Source: Macrococcus lamae
Lineage (GTDB): Bacteria; Bacillota; Bacilli; Staphylococcales; Staphylococcaceae
DNA: 35,443 bases
Assembly: GCF_004359545.1 (NCBI RefSeq)
Contig: NZ_SCWB01000017.1
Coordinates: forward strand, 1-35,443
Direction of reading: 5' to 3'
Program-made: the position numbers and the translations under genes
Part shown: positions 15,363-25,581 of the stretch, one piece after another
Layout: each line of letters opens with the position of its first letter
Numbering within the stretch: the stretch's first letter is position 1
The notes under the pieces: generated by a model
What the model saw: only the letters and a program-made list of their open reading frames with translations
Database searches by the model: none
Told to the model about the DNA's origin: nothing

Positions 15363-16257
15363 CGATTTCACCTATTATACGATTCATCATAGCTAACTTA
15401 TCGCCCTCAGACAGCCGAGCATTGCGATAAGTCATTCGGTGAACAGCAATGTACGGAACTACTTCTCTGACGTCATCAGGAATCACATAGTCGCGTCCAT
15501 TAATTAATGCAAATGCTTTTGACATACCGACGATGTGAATACCTGCTCTTGGGCTCAATCCTTGGATAATTTCCTGGTCCGTCCGCGTCTGATGGACGAT
15601 ATAAGTGATATATTTATAGAGATCTTCGTGACAGAAAATCTCATTTGTCTGCTGTCTGAGCGCTTGGAACGCTTCTGTTGATTCAAGCACTTGATGCACA
15701 CGTTCCTGATAATGTCCGCTGATAATTTTAATTTCATCTTCGAAGGAAGGATACCCCATAAAAATTCTGATCATAAACCGGTCCATCTGTGCTTCAGGCA
15801 GCTGGAATGTTCCTTGCTGGTGATCAAGCGGGTTCTGTGTGGCAAGTACGATGAATGGATCCGGCAGTTTGAACGTTGTATCATCAATCGTCACCTGCTG
15901 CTCCTGCATCGCCTGAAGCAGACTGCTCTGCGTTTTAGGTGTTGCGCGGTTGATTTCATCAGCGAGCAGGACATTAGTGAAGATAGGTCCTTGCTTGATT
16001 TCGAAAGATTGTGTGCCAGGATGGAAAAATTTTATGCCAGTTACATCACTTGGCAAAAGATCCGGTGTAAACTGAATGCGGTTAAATGTGCCACCTAATG
16101 TTTCACTTATTGTATTGGCAAGTTTTGTTTTTCCGAGTCCAGGTGGACCTTCCAGCAGCACGTGACCGTAATTAAGACAGGCGCAGAGAATCATTTTAAG
16201 ATCATAAACTGATCCGATATAACCTTTTTGCTGTTCGTGGAGTAATTGATTAATCAT
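15346..16257 (-). CDS. MoxR-family AAA+ ATPase
   Basis: This 303-residue AAA+ ATPase has Walker A GPPGLGKTK, Walker B VLLADEINRATPKTQSSLL, sensor 1 LATQNP, the arginine-finger region LPEAQMDRFM, sensor 2 LSPRAG and a C-terminal lid. MoxR ATPases act as chaperone-like remodellers, usually with vWA or DUF58 partners encoded alongside, as here. The ATG has aaaaggag upstream and is the first gene of a minus-strand operon. The client is unknown. Confidence 0.92.
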   Translation of the reverse strand: MINQLLHEQQKGYIGSVYDLKMILCACLNYGHVLLEGPPGLGKTKLANTISETLGGTFNRIQFTPDLLPSDVTGIKFFHPGTQSFEIKQGPIFTNVLLADEINRATPKTQSSLLQAMQEQQVTIDDTTFKLPDPFIVLATQNPLDHQQGTFQLPEAQMDRFMIRIFMGYPSFEDEIKIISGHYQERVHQVLESTEAFQALRQQTNEIFCHEDLYKYITYIVHQTRTDQEIIQGLSPRAGIHIVGMSKAFALINGRDYVIPDDVREVVPYIAVHRMTYRNARLSEGDKLAMMNRIIGEIDVPAL

Positions 16258-16295
16258 AAAGTTCTCCTTTTTTGAAAAATTTGAATACTGTGAAA

Positions 16296-16324
16296 ATTAT
16301 ATATTAATATACTTTATATGAGAA
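16296..16324 (-). promoter_or_regulatory. Candidate promoter for the MoxR operon
   Basis: On the minus strand TTCTCA (16324-16319), a 17-bp spacer and TATAAT (16301-16296) precede the MoxR gene by 38 bp. The -10 is perfect and the -35 is weak. Confidence 0.4.
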
Positions 16325-16408
16325 CTGTTATTATCATATTGTAAAATGGTGAAGCTTGATGATGAGCATTAAATACTTACTATTACACTACTAATTTTAA
16401 GAGTTTTC

Positions 16409-16438
16409 TTGTACTTATAGATAAATATTGCGTATAAT
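16409..16438 (+). promoter_or_regulatory. Candidate promoter for yloU-fakA
   Basis: TTGTAC (16409-16414), an 18-bp spacer and TATAAT (16433-16438) lie 32 bp before yloU. A good -10 and -35 make this one of the better promoter predictions here. Confidence 0.6.
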
Positions 16439-16470
16439 AACTTGATGAATGAAAAATTAGGAGGGGTCAC

Positions 16471-16845
16471 ATGACTTTAGAAATTACGAATGAGTTCGGC
16501 AGCATAGATATTTCTAATGACGTCATTGCTACGATTGCCGGCGGTGCTGCGGTAGAATGTTACGGAATCATCGGAATGGCCAGCAAGCATCAAGTGAGAG
16601 ACGGCATCGCTGATATTCTTCGCCGTGATAATTACTCTAAAGGAGTCATCGTCTCTCAGAAAGACGATAAACTCGATGTTGATATGTATATTATTGTCGT
16701 TTATGGCACTAAAATTTCTGAAATTGCCAATAATGTGCAATCAGCAGTTAAATACACTCTTGAAAAAGCGTTAAATTTAAAAGTCAATTCAGTTAATATT
16801 TATATACAAGGTGTACGTGTGATTAAAATGGACGAGGAAGAATAA
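16471..16845 (+). CDS. yloU: Asp23/Gls24 (DUF322) family protein YloU
   Basis: This 124-residue protein spans one DUF322 domain. It has ISNDVIATIAGGAAVECYGIIGMAS near the N-terminus, VDMYIIVVYGTKISEIANNVQ in the middle and VNIYIQGVRV near the end. The family includes the membrane-associated alkaline shock protein Asp23. YloU is its short homologue encoded directly upstream of fakA in many Firmicutes, and its exact role is unclear. The ribosome binding site is gaggggt. fakA follows after 14 bp. Confidence 0.92.
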   Translation: MTLEITNEFGSIDISNDVIATIAGGAAVECYGIIGMASKHQVRDGIADILRRDNYSKGVIVSQKDDKLDVDMYIIVVYGTKISEIANNVQSAVKYTLEKALNLKVNSVNIYIQGVRVIKMDEEE

Positions 16846-16859
16846 GGAGGATCATTTGA

Positions 16860-18497
16860 ATGAACAAGATTGATGGCAGGCTATTTGCTGAGATGATTTC
16901 AGCTGGAGCAAATAACTTATCTCAGAATGCAGAGTACGTGGATTCTCTGAATGTTTTCCCTGTGCCTGATGGTGATACAGGAACGAATATGAATTTATCG
17001 ATGACATCGGGTGCGAAAGAGACAGAAGCACATATTGAAGACCATATCGGTCAAGTCGGCAAAGCATTTTCTAAAGGATTACTGATGGGAGCTCGTGGTA
17101 ACTCAGGTGTTATTTTGTCACAGTTATTCAGAGGATTCTCTAAATCAGTAGAAGAACACGCAGACATCGATGCGAAGAAATTTGCCAAAGCTTTTGACTC
17201 AGGCGTTAAAACTGCTTATAAAGCAGTGATGAAACCTGTTGAAGGAACGATTCTGACAGTGGCTCGGGAAGCAAGTGCAAGTGGTATGGAAGCAGCTAAA
17301 ACAAGCGATGATGTCATTGAAGTTATGGAAGCAATAGTTGAATCGGGAAATATCTCATTGAAAAATACACCGGAACTTCTCCCAGTGCTGAAAGAAGTCG
17401 GCGTTGTCGACAGCGGTGGGCAAGGATTGATGTATGTTTATGACGGCTTTCTTGCAGCGCTGAAAGGTGAAGCAATTGCAGCTCCGCAGAAAATGGTAGA
17501 CGATTCATTTGTCAATGATGATCATGATTTCGGTGATGTCGTGAAAACCGAAGATATTGTTCCTGGATTTTGTACAGAGTTTATGGTTAGATTCAAGCCG
17601 GGCATGAAATCATTTGATGAAGAGGCGTTTAGAAATGATATGGCGAAGTTCGGTGATTCTCTGTTAGTTATTTCAGATGAGGAAATCGTTAAAACACACG
17701 TTCATTCAGAAACGCCGGGTGAGGCTCTAACATACGGCAGCCAGTACGGCGAGATTATCAAAATCAAAGTGGACAATATGCGTGAACAGCACCGGGAAGT
17801 ACTGCGTAAACGCGGCAGCCGGTCTTCTGCTGTCAAAGAAGTGGAAAAAGCGGTTATCACGATTTCAATGGGTGAAGGTATTACAGAACTATTTGAATCA
17901 ATCGGTGCGACACATGTCATCAGTGGCGGTCAGACAATGAATCCATCAACAGAAGACATTGTCAAAGTGATTGAAGCCTCTAAATGTAAAGAAGCGATCA
18001 TTCTACCGAATAATAAAAATATCATTATGGCAGCAGAACAGGCTGCATCTGTCGTATCAGTGCCTGTTGCAGTGATTCCTTCAAAGACAATTCCGCAAGG
18101 TGTAACAGCAATGTTATCCTATATAACGGATTCAGATCTTGATGATAATAAAGAACAGATGACAGAAGCACTGAAACACGTGAAATCAGGCTCTGTCACT
18201 TATGCAGTTCGTGATACAGCGATTGACGGCGTTGATATTAAGAAAGGTGCATATATGGGACTGTTTGAAAGCAAGATAACAGTGTCAGATGAAGACCAGC
18301 AGAAAGTGTGTATGGAACTGCTTCATGCGATGATAGACGAAGATAGTGAAATAGTTACTATCTTTAAAGGTGAGGATGCAGCCGACACAGATGTCAATGC
18401 ACTTGCCGACCATTTAACTGACAATTATCCGGATATTGAAGTTGAGGTACAGGACGGTAGACAGCCGATCTATAGTTTTATGTTTGCGGTGGAATAA
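16860..18497 (+). CDS. fakA: Fatty acid kinase subunit FakA (DhaL/DegV-interacting)
   Basis: This 545-residue protein has an N-terminal DhaL ATP-binding domain, where [13 protein letters not shown] supplies the Mg-ATP aspartates and [13 protein letters not shown] the nucleotide loop. The middle and C-terminal region is the FakB-interaction type ([23 protein letters not shown]). FakA phosphorylates fatty acids held by FakB proteins so that exogenous acids enter phospholipid synthesis through acyl-phosphate, the PlsX/PlsY route. No fakB is in this window. The ribosome binding site is aaggagg. The gene ends at a hairpin. Confidence 0.95.
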   Translation: MNKIDGRLFAEMISAGANNLSQNAEYVDSLNVFPVPDGDTGTNMNLSMTSGAKETEAHIEDHIGQVGKAFSKGLLMGARGNSGVILSQLFRGFSKSVEEHADIDAKKFAKAFDSGVKTAYKAVMKPVEGTILTVAREASASGMEAAKTSDDVIEVMEAIVESGNISLKNTPELLPVLKEVGVVDSGGQGLMYVYDGFLAALKGEAIAAPQKMVDDSFVNDDHDFGDVVKTEDIVPGFCTEFMVRFKPGMKSFDEEAFRNDMAKFGDSLLVISDEEIVKTHVHSETPGEALTYGSQYGEIIKIKVDNMREQHREVLRKRGSRSSAVKEVEKAVITISMGEGITELFESIGATHVISGGQTMNPSTEDIVKVIEASKCKEAIILPNNKNIIMAAEQAASVVSVPVAVIPSKTIPQGVTAMLSYITDSDLDDNKEQMTEALKHVKSGSVTYAVRDTAIDGVDIKKGAYMGLFESKITVSDEDQQKVCMELLHAMIDEDSEIVTIFKGEDAADTDVNALADHLTDNYPDIEVEVQDGRQPIYSFMFAVE

Positions 18498-18507
18498 TTG
18501 ATTAAGT

Positions 18508-18540
18508 GCTCATGGACCTATAAGTTCATGAGTCTTTTTG
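18508..18540 (+). terminator. Terminator after fakA
   Basis: A stem of ctcatggac (18509-18517) with gttcatgag (18524-18532), containing one G-T pair, is followed by a tcttttt run. Confidence 0.8.
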
Positions 18541-18676
18541 TGTTCATAACCCGAACAAGTTGTGGTGAAATACAAATGATGTTAGTCTATTGATGGCGAA
18601 AATATTAATTTAATTGAAAACGCTATCTTATATTCGTTAACGCAGAACTGTCAGACAGCAATTATAGATCAAATGA

Positions 18677-18685
18677 TGGTATAAT
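18677..18685 (+). promoter_or_regulatory. Extended -10 promoter for sdaAB-sdaAA-recG-srtA
   Basis: TGG followed by TATAAT (18680-18685) is an extended -10 element 35 bp before sdaAB. No convincing -35 is seen, which is common with this promoter type. The rest of the 18541-18719 spacer is AT-rich and shows no clear CodY-type box. Confidence 0.5.
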
Positions 18686-18719
18686 CAATATATTATAAGG
18701 TTTAAAGGGGTAGGTAACG

Positions 18720-19385
18720 ATGAAATATAGAAGTGTATTCGATATTATTGGTCCTGTTATGGTCGGACCATCATCTTCACATACAGCAGGAGCAGTCAGA
18801 ATCGGTCTTGTGGCCCGTGATTTATTCGGTGGAACACCTAGTCAAGCCGATATCTATTTATATGGCTCATTTATGGAGACGTATAAAGGACATGGAACGG
18901 ATGTTGCCATAGTGGGGGGACTTATGGGATTCGATACGGATGATTCACGTATTCCGGATGCTCTGAACATCGCTAAAGAAACGGGGATGGTTGTCTCATT
19001 TATTGAGATGAGTGAAGAGAAAAGTCATCCTAACACCGCAGTGGTTCATATGTCTGATGGTGACAAAGAGTTGACGATTGAAGGGATTTCTATAGGTGGC
19101 GGTAAGATTGAAATCGTCGCTCTAAACGGTTTTCCTCTTGCGATTTCTGGTAATTATCCTACACTTCTCGTCTTCCACCAGGACACGTTCGGCTCGATCG
19201 CCAATGTGACGCAAATTTTAGGAAGACACCATATCAATGTTGGTCAGATGCAGGTTTCTCGTAAAGAAAAAGGAGATATCGCCTTGATGACATGTGAACT
19301 GGATGATGAAATTACTGAAGACATTTTAAATGAAATTAGATCCTGTCAAGGAATACAGACGGTAACTTTGATGGAAGAGTCGTAA
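18720..19385 (+). CDS. sdaAB: L-serine dehydratase, beta subunit
   Basis: This 221-residue protein has the beta-domain signature GPVMVGPSSSHTAGAVRIG, LYGSFMETYKGHGTD and SHPNTA. A C-terminal ACT domain (about residues 145-220, FGSIANVTQILGRHHINVGQM) binds serine or acts as a regulatory site. With SdaAA it deaminates L-serine to pyruvate and ammonia using a [4Fe-4S] cluster. sdaAA follows after 10 bp. The position between fakA and recG matches Bacillus subtilis and differs from S. aureus. Confidence 0.96.
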   Translation: MKYRSVFDIIGPVMVGPSSSHTAGAVRIGLVARDLFGGTPSQADIYLYGSFMETYKGHGTDVAIVGGLMGFDTDDSRIPDALNIAKETGMVVSFIEMSEEKSHPNTAVVHMSDGDKELTIEGISIGGGKIEIVALNGFPLAISGNYPTLLVFHQDTFGSIANVTQILGRHHINVGQMQVSRKEKGDIALMTCELDDEITEDILNEIRSCQGIQTVTLMEES

Positions 19386-19395
19386 GGAGGATAAT

Positions 19396-20286
19396 ATGTT
19401 TAAAAGCGTAGCAGAATTAGTTGAGATATGTGAAACAGAAAATAAAAAAATCTTTGAAGTGATGATAGAACAGGAGATGACGGTATCTAAACGTTCTTAC
19501 GAAGAGATATTCAGCGGAATGGAACGCAATCTTGAAGTGATGGAACAGGCAGTTGAACGCGGGCTGAATGGTGTACAGAGTCCGACAGGTCTGACAGGAA
19601 TGGATGCTGTCAAAATGCGTGAATATATCAATAAAGGTAACATGTTAAGCGGCGAACTACTCCTCGATGCTGTCGCAAAAGCCGTCGCGACAAACGAAGT
19701 AAATGCCGCTATGGGATTAATTTGCGCTACACCGACTGCAGGATCAGCTGGAGTAGTGCCAGGAACATTGTTCGCTGTTAAGAATAAATTGAATGCATCG
19801 CGTGAAGATATGGTGAATTTCCTGTTTACAACAGGCGCCTTCGGTTTTGTCGTTGCGAACAACGCTTCTATTTCAGGTGCGGCCGGTGGTTGTCAGGCTG
19901 AAGTCGGTTCAGCTGCGGCTATGGCAGCAGCAGCTATTGTTGAAATGGCCGGCGGTTCACCTAAACAATCGGCCCACGCATTTGCCATCTGTATGAAGAA
20001 CATGCTGGGTCTTGTATGTGATCCTGTCGCGGGTCTGGTAGAAGTGCCATGTGTCAAACGTAACGCAGCAGGTGCTTCTAATGCGATTGTCTCTGCTGAC
20101 ATGGCACTTGCAGGAATTGAAAGTCGCATTCCGACTGATGAAGTGATTGAAGCGATGTACAAAATCGGGCAGACTATGCCAAGTGCACTGCGTGAAACGG
20201 GTCGTGGTGGTCTTGCCGGAACTAAGACAGGACAGGAAATGAAAGAAAGAATTTTCGGATCGAATGCACAACCAACATTTAATTGA
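19396..20286 (+). CDS. sdaAA: L-serine dehydratase, alpha subunit (Fe-S catalytic subunit)
   Basis: This 296-residue alpha domain contains [46 protein letters not shown] and [19 protein letters not shown]. The three cysteines GGC, VCD and VPC are the conserved ligands of the [4Fe-4S] cluster that activates serine. The ribosome binding site aaggagg precedes the ATG. Its last 23 bp overlap recG in another frame. Confidence 0.96.
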   Translation: MFKSVAELVEICETENKKIFEVMIEQEMTVSKRSYEEIFSGMERNLEVMEQAVERGLNGVQSPTGLTGMDAVKMREYINKGNMLSGELLLDAVAKAVATNEVNAAMGLICATPTAGSAGVVPGTLFAVKNKLNASREDMVNFLFTTGAFGFVVANNASISGAAGGCQAEVGSAAAMAAAAIVEMAGGSPKQSAHAFAICMKNMLGLVCDPVAGLVEVPCVKRNAAGASNAIVSADMALAGIESRIPTDEVIEAMYKIGQTMPSALRETGRGGLAGTKTGQEMKERIFGSNAQPTFN

Positions 20287-22306
20287 ATCTGAATTTCCAC
20301 TAACTGAATTAAAGGGTGTCGGACCACAGACAGTCATTAAACTGAATGACCTTGGCATACATTCATTGAACGACATCCTGCTCCATCTCCCATATCGTTA
20401 TGAAGATGAATCGATTGTCGATATTAACACAGCAGCAGATGGAGAGAAAATAACAGTTGCAGGGGAAGTTTACAGTTCTCCGCAGCTTAGTTATTTCGGG
20501 CGTAACCGCTCAAAGATTGCATTCCACATGCTCGTCAATCAAGTGGCAGTCAGAGTTGAGTTTTTTAATCAGCCGTACTTAAAGCACCAGGTAGTCATAG
20601 GTGATACAGTATCAGTTACGGGAAAATGGCAGCGGTCGAAGCAGATTATTCAAGGCAGTAAATTTTCTAAAACCGTTAACGATGATTCGGATTTGGCACT
20701 AGTACCACAGTATAGTCTCAAAGGACAGCTGAAGCCGAAGCAGTTTCAGAAACTCGTGACACAGGCACTTGAACTCACTGAGATTACACCGATGATACCA
20801 GATGAATTGTCAAAAAAATATAAGCTCTGGGATTTAAAGCAGGCCATTGAAGTCCTTCATTTTCCAGAGGAATATACAAGTTTAAAGCAGGCTAAACGAA
20901 CTTTTGCTTTTTGTGAGTTGTTTTTATTTCAGCTGAAAATGAGAATGCTGAATATGAAAGAACATGCGACAGGCTTATCGGTCGGTATTGATTATGACAT
21001 CAATGCCGTCAAGGATTTTATCGGGACACTGCCTTTTGAACTGACGGAAGCTCAGAAAAAGAGCGTCAATGAAATATTCAGAGACATTAAACTGCCCATA
21101 CGGATGAACCGGCTGCTTCAAGGTGACGTTGGTTCTGGTAAAACAGTGGTCGCGGCTATTGCGATGTTTGCCATGAAAACAGCAGGATTTCAGAGCGCAT
21201 TGATGGTACCGACAGAGATACTTGCAGAACAGCATGCAGAAAGTCTCGCCATGCTTTATCACAATGACGTACGTATAGCACTCCTGACAAGTTCAGTTAA
21301 AGGCAAAAAAAGACAGATATTGCTGGCACAGCTTGCCGCGGGAGAAATTGATGTCATCGTCGGAACGCATGCATTGATTCAGGATGAAGTGCTGTTTCAA
21401 AGATTAGGTCTTGTTATTACTGACGAGCAGCATCGTTTCGGCGTTAATCAGCGGAAAAGGCTACGTGAAAAAGGTGCAGAAGCCAATGTGCTGTTCATGA
21501 CTGCGACACCCATTCCGAGAACGCTCGCCATATCAGTGTTCGGTGAAATGGATGTGACGACCATCCGCGAGATGCCGAAAGGACGTAAACCCATTATCAC
21601 TTCGTGGGCAAAACACGAGGAAATGCAGATCATATATGGCAAAACATTAGAAGAACTGAATAAAGGAAGACAGGCTTATGTCATCTGTCCGCTCATTGAA
21701 GCGTCAGAAAAACTGGATGTTCAAAATACAGTGGAAGTGTACGAGCAGTTCTGTCAGCAATTCGGGACAGAAAAGGTCGGTCTCCTTCACGGACGGATGT
21801 CATCTGAGGAGAAGGACGCTGTTATGGAACGATTCAGCAAGCATGAGCTGTCTATTCTAGTTTCGACGACAGTCGTCGAAGTCGGGGTCAATGTACCGAA
21901 TGCTACGATGATGATTATCATTGATGCAGAGCGGTTCGGCTTGTCGACACTGCATCAGCTGCGTGGACGCGTTGGCCGAAGCGACCAGCAAAGTTACTGC
22001 ATTCTCATCAGTAACCCTTCAACTGAGACGGGTATAGAACGGATGCAGATCATGTGTCAGACGACAGATGGTTTCCAGCTCAGTGAAAAAGATCTTGAGA
22101 TGAGAGGTCCTGGTGACTTTTTCGGTGTGAAACAAAGCGGCCTTCCAGATTTTAAAGTCGCTGATATCGTAGAGGATTACCGCATGCTTGAAGTGGCACG
22201 GGATGAAGCAGCGGCAATCATCCTGAATGGTGAAATAGATAAGCCGGAAAATTCAGGACTGAAGAATCGTGTGCAGTTAGAGTTGAATGACATGGAAATA
22301 GATTGA
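20264..22306 (+). CDS. recG: ATP-dependent DNA helicase RecG
   Basis: This 680-residue protein has the N-terminal wedge/OB domain ([26 protein letters not shown]). SF2 motor motifs follow: Walker [42 protein letters not shown] and QLRGRVGRS. It remodels stalled replication forks and branched recombination intermediates. The first possible start (20264) lies inside sdaAA and has only a weak purine-rich region upstream. No later ATG precedes the wedge domain, so translation is probably coupled to sdaAA. Confidence 0.96.
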   Translation: MHNQHLIESEFPLTELKGVGPQTVIKLNDLGIHSLNDILLHLPYRYEDESIVDINTAADGEKITVAGEVYSSPQLSYFGRNRSKIAFHMLVNQVAVRVEFFNQPYLKHQVVIGDTVSVTGKWQRSKQIIQGSKFSKTVNDDSDLALVPQYSLKGQLKPKQFQKLVTQALELTEITPMIPDELSKKYKLWDLKQAIEVLHFPEEYTSLKQAKRTFAFCELFLFQLKMRMLNMKEHATGLSVGIDYDINAVKDFIGTLPFELTEAQKKSVNEIFRDIKLPIRMNRLLQGDVGSGKTVVAAIAMFAMKTAGFQSALMVPTEILAEQHAESLAMLYHNDVRIALLTSSVKGKKRQILLAQLAAGEIDVIVGTHALIQDEVLFQRLGLVITDEQHRFGVNQRKRLREKGAEANVLFMTATPIPRTLAISVFGEMDVTTIREMPKGRKPIITSWAKHEEMQIIYGKTLEELNKGRQAYVICPLIEASEKLDVQNTVEVYEQFCQQFGTEKVGLLHGRMSSEEKDAVMERFSKHELSILVSTTVVEVGVNVPNATMMIIIDAERFGLSTLHQLRGRVGRSDQQSYCILISNPSTETGIERMQIMCQTTDGFQLSEKDLEMRGPGDFFGVKQSGLPDFKVADIVEDYRMLEVARDEAAAIILNGEIDKPENSGLKNRVQLELNDMEID

Positions 22307-22356
22307 CAACAATAGAGTGGCGCATGTATTTTTGAACTGATTGGAGGAACGGGCAG

Positions 22357-22977
22357 ATGAGAGGATTCATAAGATTTCTCGGTATCATTTTAATTGCAGC
22401 AGCACTCGTTTTAATTTTCTGGCAGAATATACGCGCTTACTTTACTGACAGCGTCAACAATAAGATGATTGCCGCCTACGAAAAAAAAGATGCGGCACCT
22501 CAAGTGAATCAGCTCGAAAAATGGATCACTAAAACTGAGCCGGAAAAGCTCAAGTTAAAGAAAAATATGCTCGGCTATTTAAAAATACCGGCGGCTGATA
22601 TTAACGAACCACTGCTTAAAGGACCAGCAACTCAGGCTAACTTAAAAAATGGAGTGACCCTTGTTGAACAAGGAGAGAAACTGACTGAACAGAACGTCGC
22701 TATTGCAGGCCACCGAGTCGAAGGAGCCGGCATCAGATTTAATTATCTCGACCGTGTGCGAAAAGGCGACAAAATCATTCTGATGACCCGGCAAGGAGAA
22801 AAAACGTATAAAATTTATAATATCTTCAACGTCAATCCTTCTGAAGTGAATGTACTGGATGAGCACAAAGGAAAGCCACAGGAGCTGACGCTCATCACTT
22901 GTGAATCTTATAATCCGGCCACCTTGTTATTTGAAAAACGTATGATTGTTAAAGCTAGAATTGTTAAAGAAGCCTAA
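22357..22977 (+). CDS. srtA: Class A sortase (SrtA)
   Basis: The 206-residue protein has an uncleaved N-terminal signal anchor (about residues 5-26) and a linker. The sortase beta-barrel holds the full catalytic set: H119 in AIAGHR, C182 in LTLITCESYN and R195 in FEKRM, equivalent to H120/C184/R197 of S. aureus SrtA. GYLKIPAADINEPLLKGPAT is the typical class A start of the barrel. It attaches LPXTG proteins to peptidoglycan lipid II outside the membrane. The ribosome binding site is ggagga. It sits between recG and fapR and probably shares the sdaAB-recG transcript. Confidence 0.94.
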   Translation: MRGFIRFLGIILIAAALVLIFWQNIRAYFTDSVNNKMIAAYEKKDAAPQVNQLEKWITKTEPEKLKLKKNMLGYLKIPAADINEPLLKGPATQANLKNGVTLVEQGEKLTEQNVAIAGHRVEGAGIRFNYLDRVRKGDKIILMTRQGEKTYKIYNIFNVNPSEVNVLDEHKGKPQELTLITCESYNPATLLFEKRMIVKARIVKEA

Positions 22978-22980
22978 AAG

Positions 22981-23018
22981 TCATTGAGGTGAACAGTCAC
23001 TTCGATGGCTATTTTTAT
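22981..23018 (+). terminator. Terminator after srtA
   Basis: A stem of cattgaggtga (22982-22992) with tcacttcgatg (22997-23007), containing two G-T pairs, closes an acag loop and is followed by a T-rich run. Confidence 0.75.
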
Positions 23019-23052
23019 TGATGAGAAGTGTTACACTACTATCTGTTAATGA

Positions 23053-23081
23053 TTGCACAAATATTTAAAGTCATTTATACT
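23053..23081 (+). promoter_or_regulatory. fapR operon promoter
   Basis: TTGCAC (23053-23058), exactly 17 bp and TATACT (23076-23081) form a strong sigma-A promoter whose start point would fall just before the FapR operator. Confidence 0.8.
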
Positions 23082-23092
23082 GAACACAAGTA

Positions 23093-23109
23093 TTAGTACC
23101 AACTACTAA
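23093..23109 (+). promoter_or_regulatory. FapR operator
   Basis: TTAGTACCAACTACTAA is a near-perfect 17-bp palindrome matching the FapR consensus TTAGTAC-N3-4-TACTAA. It lies just downstream of the predicted transcription start, so FapR would block its own operon and be released by malonyl-CoA/ACP. Confidence 0.93.
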
Positions 23110-23122
23110 GACAGGACTTGAA

Positions 23123-23698
23123 ATGATGAAAAAATTAACGAAAATAGAACGACAGCAGCAACTTCAGTCAATTCTAGAGGACAACCCGTTTCTCACAGAT
23201 GAAGCACTGAGTCAGACGTTTAATGTCAGTATTCAGACGATTAGACTGGATAGACTTGAAAAAAATATTCCGGAGCTGCGTGAACGAATTAAAGATGTGG
23301 CTTATCAGAACAGAGATGAAGTCAAAGCGCTGCCGATTGATGAAGTCATCGGTGAAATCATTGAGCTTCAGCTTGATAAAGTGGCGATTTCTATACTGGA
23401 TATTCAAGATGAGCATGTCTTTCACCGCAATAAGATTGCGCGTGGACACTTTCTGTTTGCACAGGCTAACTCGCTGTGTGTAGCAGTGATGGATGATGAA
23501 CTGGCATTGACCGCCAGGAGCGAAGTGAAATTCGTCAGACCAGTGACACTCGGAGACCGGGTGATTACAAAAGCGACACTTGTGGAAAAGAAAAATAATA
23601 GAGCGGTCATAGAAGTAGTGAGCACTGTGAAACAACGGTTAGTATTTAAAGGTAAATTTGAAATGTATTATGTGAGCGAAGGTGAAAATAATGGTTAA
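23123..23698 (+). CDS. fapR: Fatty acid and phospholipid biosynthesis repressor FapR
   Basis: The 191-residue protein has an N-terminal helix-turn-helix (about 22-45, [21 protein letters not shown]) and a linker helix. A hot-dog effector domain with [19 protein letters not shown] binds malonyl-CoA/malonyl-ACP. It represses fab and plsX genes when malonyl-thioesters are low. The first two codons are both ATG (23123, 23126), so the start may be one residue later. It overlaps plsX by eight bases, and its operator lies upstream. Confidence 0.96.
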   Translation: MMKKLTKIERQQQLQSILEDNPFLTDEALSQTFNVSIQTIRLDRLEKNIPELRERIKDVAYQNRDEVKALPIDEVIGEIIELQLDKVAISILDIQDEHVFHRNKIARGHFLFAQANSLCVAVMDDELALTARSEVKFVRPVTLGDRVITKATLVEKKNNRAVIEVVSTVKQRLVFKGKFEMYYVSEGENNG

Positions 23699-24674
23699 AA
23701 TTGCTGTTGACATGATGGGTGGCGACAATGCTCCTGATGTCGTACTGGAAGGTATTCAGATGCTTCTGGAAGAGTATGAGGATGTAGAGATTCTGTTGTT
23801 TGGGGATAAGAATAAGTATCATCTGAATCATGACCGTATCCAGTTTCAGCACTGTTCAGAAGTAATTGTCATGGACGATGAACCTGTTCGAGCAATTCGT
23901 CGTAAAAAGGATTCATCTATGGTTAGAATGGCTGAGGCAGTTAAATATGGTGAAGCAGACGCCTGTGTTTCTGCCGGAAATACAGGCGCTCTTATGTCGT
24001 CCGGACTTTTCATCGTCGGGCGTCTACCCGGTGTGGAAAGACCGGCACTTGCGCTGACATTACCAACAGTCGATGATAAAGGGTTTATCCTTTTGGACAT
24101 GGGTGCGAATGCTGATGCGAAGCCTGAGCATCTTGAACAATATGCGGTGATGGGTAATGTCTATGCTCAGGCTATACGTAAGATAGACCGGCCGACGATT
24201 GGCCTGCTCAATATCGGGACAGAAGATAAGAAAGGTAACATTCTGACCCGGGAAGCTTTCACTTTGCTGAAGGCGAAAGACCAACTGAACTTCATCGGCA
24301 ATGTAGAAGCTAAGGATTTGCTGTTCAGTGCTGCTGATGTCGTTGTAACAGACGGCTTTACGGGTAACATGGTCCTTAAATCACTGGAAGGTACTGCTAA
24401 TAGCATCTTTAAAATGCTGAAAGTTCAGCTGACTAAAAATGTGAAAAACAAACTGGCGGCAGGTGTCCTAAAAAAAGATATGAATCTTGTCAAAGACAAG
24501 ATGGATTATTCTGAGTACGGTGGCGCAGTGCTCTTCGGTTTGAACGGAATCGTCATAAAAGCCCATGGTTCCTCTAATGGCAGAGCCATTTTCAGTGCGC
24601 TTCGTCAGGCAAAGGAAACCGTTGAGATGAATGTGTTAGAGACTATGAAACGAGAGGTTGTCCAAAATGACTAA
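23691..24674 (+). CDS. plsX: Phosphate acyltransferase PlsX
   Basis: This 327-residue protein begins [17 protein letters not shown], the PlsX hallmark, with [32 protein letters not shown] and [10 protein letters not shown] further on. It converts acyl-ACP and phosphate to acyl-phosphate for PlsY. The ATG at 23691 is chosen over an in-frame GTG at 23682 because the protein family starts at this methionine and gaaggtg sits upstream. It overlaps both fapR and fabD. Confidence 0.97.
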   Translation: MVKIAVDMMGGDNAPDVVLEGIQMLLEEYEDVEILLFGDKNKYHLNHDRIQFQHCSEVIVMDDEPVRAIRRKKDSSMVRMAEAVKYGEADACVSAGNTGALMSSGLFIVGRLPGVERPALALTLPTVDDKGFILLDMGANADAKPEHLEQYAVMGNVYAQAIRKIDRPTIGLLNIGTEDKKGNILTREAFTLLKAKDQLNFIGNVEAKDLLFSAADVVVTDGFTGNMVLKSLEGTANSIFKMLKVQLTKNVKNKLAAGVLKKDMNLVKDKMDYSEYGGAVLFGLNGIVIKAHGSSNGRAIFSALRQAKETVEMNVLETMKREVVQND

Positions 24675-25581
24675 ACGTGCATTGCTGTTCCCGGGCCAAG
24701 GTGCCCAGAAGCTTGGTATGGCTCAGGATATTTATAACGAACTAAAGACAGGACATGATTTTCTAGAACAGCTGAATTCAAAGCTGGAGTTTGATGTGAC
24801 TGATCTCATGTTCAATAACGAGGAAAAACTTGGCCTGACTCAGTATACTCAGCCTGCTATCGTCAGTCACAGCACTGCTGTACTGAACGAGTTGTCCATT
24901 GAGTTCGATTATACAGTCGGTCACAGTTTAGGCGAATATGCAGCACTGGTTGCAAGTGGTGTGATGTCAGCTGAAGATGCAGTGCAGATCGTCGCAAAAC
25001 GCGGGGCTTTAATGGCGACGGCCTTCCCGAAAGGAACCGGCTCGATGGCTGCCGTTCTAGGCTTGAACGAACCAGAAGTCAAAGCGATTTGTGACAAATT
25101 GTCGACTGCTGACTTAAAAATAGAACCTGCTAACTTAAACTGTCCTGGACAAATAGTCGTTTCAGGTCATCAGTCAAAGATTGATGAACTGGTCCGTGAT
25201 GGAAAATCGCTCGGCGCAAAACGTGTCCTTCCACTCAATGTATCAGGTCCGTTTCATTCATCGATGATGGAAGTCATTAGTGATGAGTTTTCAGCATTTC
25301 TTGATCAGTTTGAATTCAATGATGCTGTAGTTCCGGTCGTCCAGAATACAACGGCTCGACCTGCAACAGATAAGGAACAGATTAAACAGGAGCTGATTAA
25401 GCAGCTGTATTCACCTGTCCGCTTTGAAGAGTCAATCATGTTTCTGATTGAACAAGGTGTAACAGAATTCGTTGAAATCGGACCGAATAAAGTATTGAGC
25501 GGTCTCGTCAAAAAAATTAATCGTGATGTGACGATAACAGCGATCGGTACAGTAGAAGAAATTAAAGGGTGGAATGAATAA
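24667..25581 (+). CDS. fabD: Malonyl-CoA:ACP transacylase
   Basis: This 304-residue protein has FPGQGAQ, the catalytic serine in [11 protein letters not shown], the conserved SGPFHSSMM histidine and [11 protein letters not shown]. It loads malonyl units onto ACP. The ATG at 24667 is preferred to an in-frame TTG at 24658 because the family begins immediately before LLFPGQG. It overlaps plsX by eight bases, and its stop shares a base with the fabG start. Confidence 0.97.
   Translation: MTKRALLFPGQGAQKLGMAQDIYNELKTGHDFLEQLNSKLEFDVTDLMFNNEEKLGLTQYTQPAIVSHSTAVLNELSIEFDYTVGHSLGEYAALVASGVMSAEDAVQIVAKRGALMATAFPKGTGSMAAVLGLNEPEVKAICDKLSTADLKIEPANLNCPGQIVVSGHQSKIDELVRDGKSLGAKRVLPLNVSGPFHSSMMEVISDEFSAFLDQFEFNDAVVPVVQNTTARPATDKEQIKQELIKQLYSPVRFEESIMFLIEQGVTEFVEIGPNKVLSGLVKKINRDVTITAIGTVEEIKGWNE

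Noticed and set aside
18541-18719. CodY box or T-box leader before sdaAB
   Set aside because: No match to the CodY consensus and no T-box bulge or specifier structure could be seen.
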